Below are positions 7,119 to 7,917 of a stretch of DNA of 7,917 nucleotides, one piece after another (the stretch's first letter is position 1; the number at the start of each line of letters is the position of its first letter). Location: contig JAPUIL010000143.1 of NCBI GenBank assembly GCA_027297085.1, positions 1 through 7,917 of the forward strand, read 5' to 3'. The stretch is from Verrucomicrobiota bacterium (GTDB lineage Bacteria; Verrucomicrobiota; Verrucomicrobiia; Opitutales; UBA2995). A program made the translations under genes and the position numbers. Below the pieces are notes generated by a model, which worked only from the letters and a program-made list of their open reading frames with translations, had not been told where the DNA came from and made no database searches.

Positions 7119-7917
7119 TAAAAATCGCCATCATTCAGTTTCCGGGAAGTAACTGCGAGACCGAGTCAATCGCAGCCGTCCGCCGGGCCGGTATGGAGCC
7201 GGTGGAGTTTCTCTGGAATCAATCCTACGAATTGCTGGAATCTTTCGACGGTTACGTAATTGTCGGTGGATTTTCTTACGAGGATCGATCAAGAGCTGGC
7301 GTTATCGCTTCACTCGATCCGGTCATGAAAATTATCCGAAAACAATCGGAAACCGGGAAACCGGTGTTGGGTATTTGCAATGGAGCACAAGTCCTTGTCG
7401 AAACCGGGATGGTTCCGGGCTTGAACAAGTATCGTATTGGAATGGCCCTGGCCCCGAACCGTCGTGAAAAAGATGGGCATATACTGGGGACCGGATTCTA
7501 CAACGTCTTTGCCAATCTAAAGATGACGACTGAGCCCGGGAAAACGGCGTTCACACGGCACTTAAAACCGGGCGATACCATTCACATTCCTCTGGCCCAT
7601 GCCGAAGGCCGGTTTGTCATTCCAGACGAGTTACTGGCGGAAATGATCGACTCTGGACAAACTCCCTTTCAATACAGCGATAGTGAAGGCACAGTTCAGG
7701 ATAGTTTTCCTGTGAATCCCAATGGCTCGGTCCACAATTTGGCGGCTGTGTCCAATCCTGCAGGAAACGTCATGGCAATTATGCCACACCCTGAACGCGT
7801 TCCGGCCGGTGATCCGATCTTCTCTTCTATGCGGGAATACATCGAAGGACGCCAAATCCACGAACCCGTTTCCTGTAGTTATAATCCGCCCCGAGCTCAA
7901 GTGGGCGAATATCAGTC
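7115..7917 (+). CDS. purQ: FGAM synthase glutaminase subunit PurQ (3' end outside window)
   Basis: PurQ is the class I (triad) glutamine amidotransferase that releases ammonia from glutamine and passes it to PurL. The frame is open from the ATG overlapping the purM stop to the window edge: 267 codons with no stop. The start MIKIAIIQFPGSNCE is typical. The nucleophile elbow is GICNGAQ with C88, and the His-Glu of the triad is in MPHPER (H225, E227). GGFSYEDRSRAG (51-62) and IPLAHAEGRF (158-167) are also characteristic. PurQ in Bacillus-type systems is about 225 residues. Here an insertion between the Cys elbow and the His pushes MPHPER to about 225, and at least 38 residues follow, so this is a long form. 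The glutaminase domain appears complete within the window; the true C-terminus is not seen. No Shine-Dalgarno site precedes the start. Confidence 0.95.
   Translation, partial: MIKIAIIQFPGSNCETESIAAVRRAGMEPVEFLWNQSYELLESFDGYVIVGGFSYEDRSRAGVIASLDPVMKIIRKQSETGKPVLGICNGAQVLVETGMVPGLNKYRIGMALAPNRREKDGHILGTGFYNVFANLKMTTEPGKTAFTRHLKPGDTIHIPLAHAEGRFVIPDELLAEMIDSGQTPFQYSDSEGTVQDSFPVNPNGSVHNLAAVSNPAGNVMAIMPHPERVPAGDPIFSSMREYIEGRQIHEPVSCSYNPPRAQVGEYQ

Noticed and set aside
7631..7900. 89-residue minus-strand frame in the right edge
   Set aside because: It is antisense to purQ, including the catalytic MPHPER region, and has no recognisable feature.
1..7917. CRISPR array, tRNA/rRNA, SRP RNA, intact insertion sequence, defence or secretion system
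   Set aside because: No regularly spaced repeats, no RNA-gene signatures, no paired terminal repeats and no accessory gene were seen; nearly all sequence from 359 onward is housekeeping coding DNA.

Overview
This 7.9 kb window is ordinary bacterial chromosome. It carries six confidently recognised housekeeping genes plus a weakly defined left edge. The genes are tsaD (minus strand), ffh, a HAD-family phosphatase, purL, purM and the start of purQ, which runs off the right edge (all plus strand). Base composition is mixed, at roughly 50% GC by eye. No start codon has a clear Shine-Dalgarno sequence. The proteins have a recognisable style: a short-form PurL with the motif QGSEHCSYKSSR, a long PurQ, and an Ffh with GLHGGGKT and ADSALGQ. 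From memory this fits the Verrucomicrobiota (Opitutae-like) or a related PVC lineage best, but that assignment is an inference I could not test by search.

Layout. Positions 1-358 hold no complete gene. They contain the 3' end of a plus-strand reading frame (stop at 72-74), a possible frame-shifted continuation to 186, and a startless minus-strand frame (363-199) that looks like the C-terminal remnant of a small transposase. TsaD then reads leftward from 1390 to 359. A 125-bp divergent spacer separates it from ffh (1516-2877). The HAD phosphatase (2909-3601) follows 31 bp later. A 134-bp gap contains a possible 45-residue ORF that starts in an ATGA overlap with the HAD stop and ends directly at the purL start codon. 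purL (3736-6075), purM (6072-7118) and purQ (7115 to the end) form a tight unit joined by two ATGA stop/start overlaps.

How the genes work together. PurL and PurQ are the synthetase and glutaminase subunits of FGAM synthase (step 4 of IMP synthesis). PurM performs the next step, ring closure to AIR, so the cluster encodes two consecutive reactions. The small subunit PurS, usually needed with a short PurL, is not in the window. Ffh is the protein-targeting GTPase of the signal recognition particle. TsaD makes the t6A tRNA modification. These two share only a divergent promoter region with each other and have no evident functional link to purine synthesis.

I found no novel defence, mobile or secretion system, no CRISPR array and no RNA gene. 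The points most worth checking are the missing purS with a long PurQ, the coupled small ORF upstream of purL, the consistent absence of Shine-Dalgarno sites, and the debris at the left edge.
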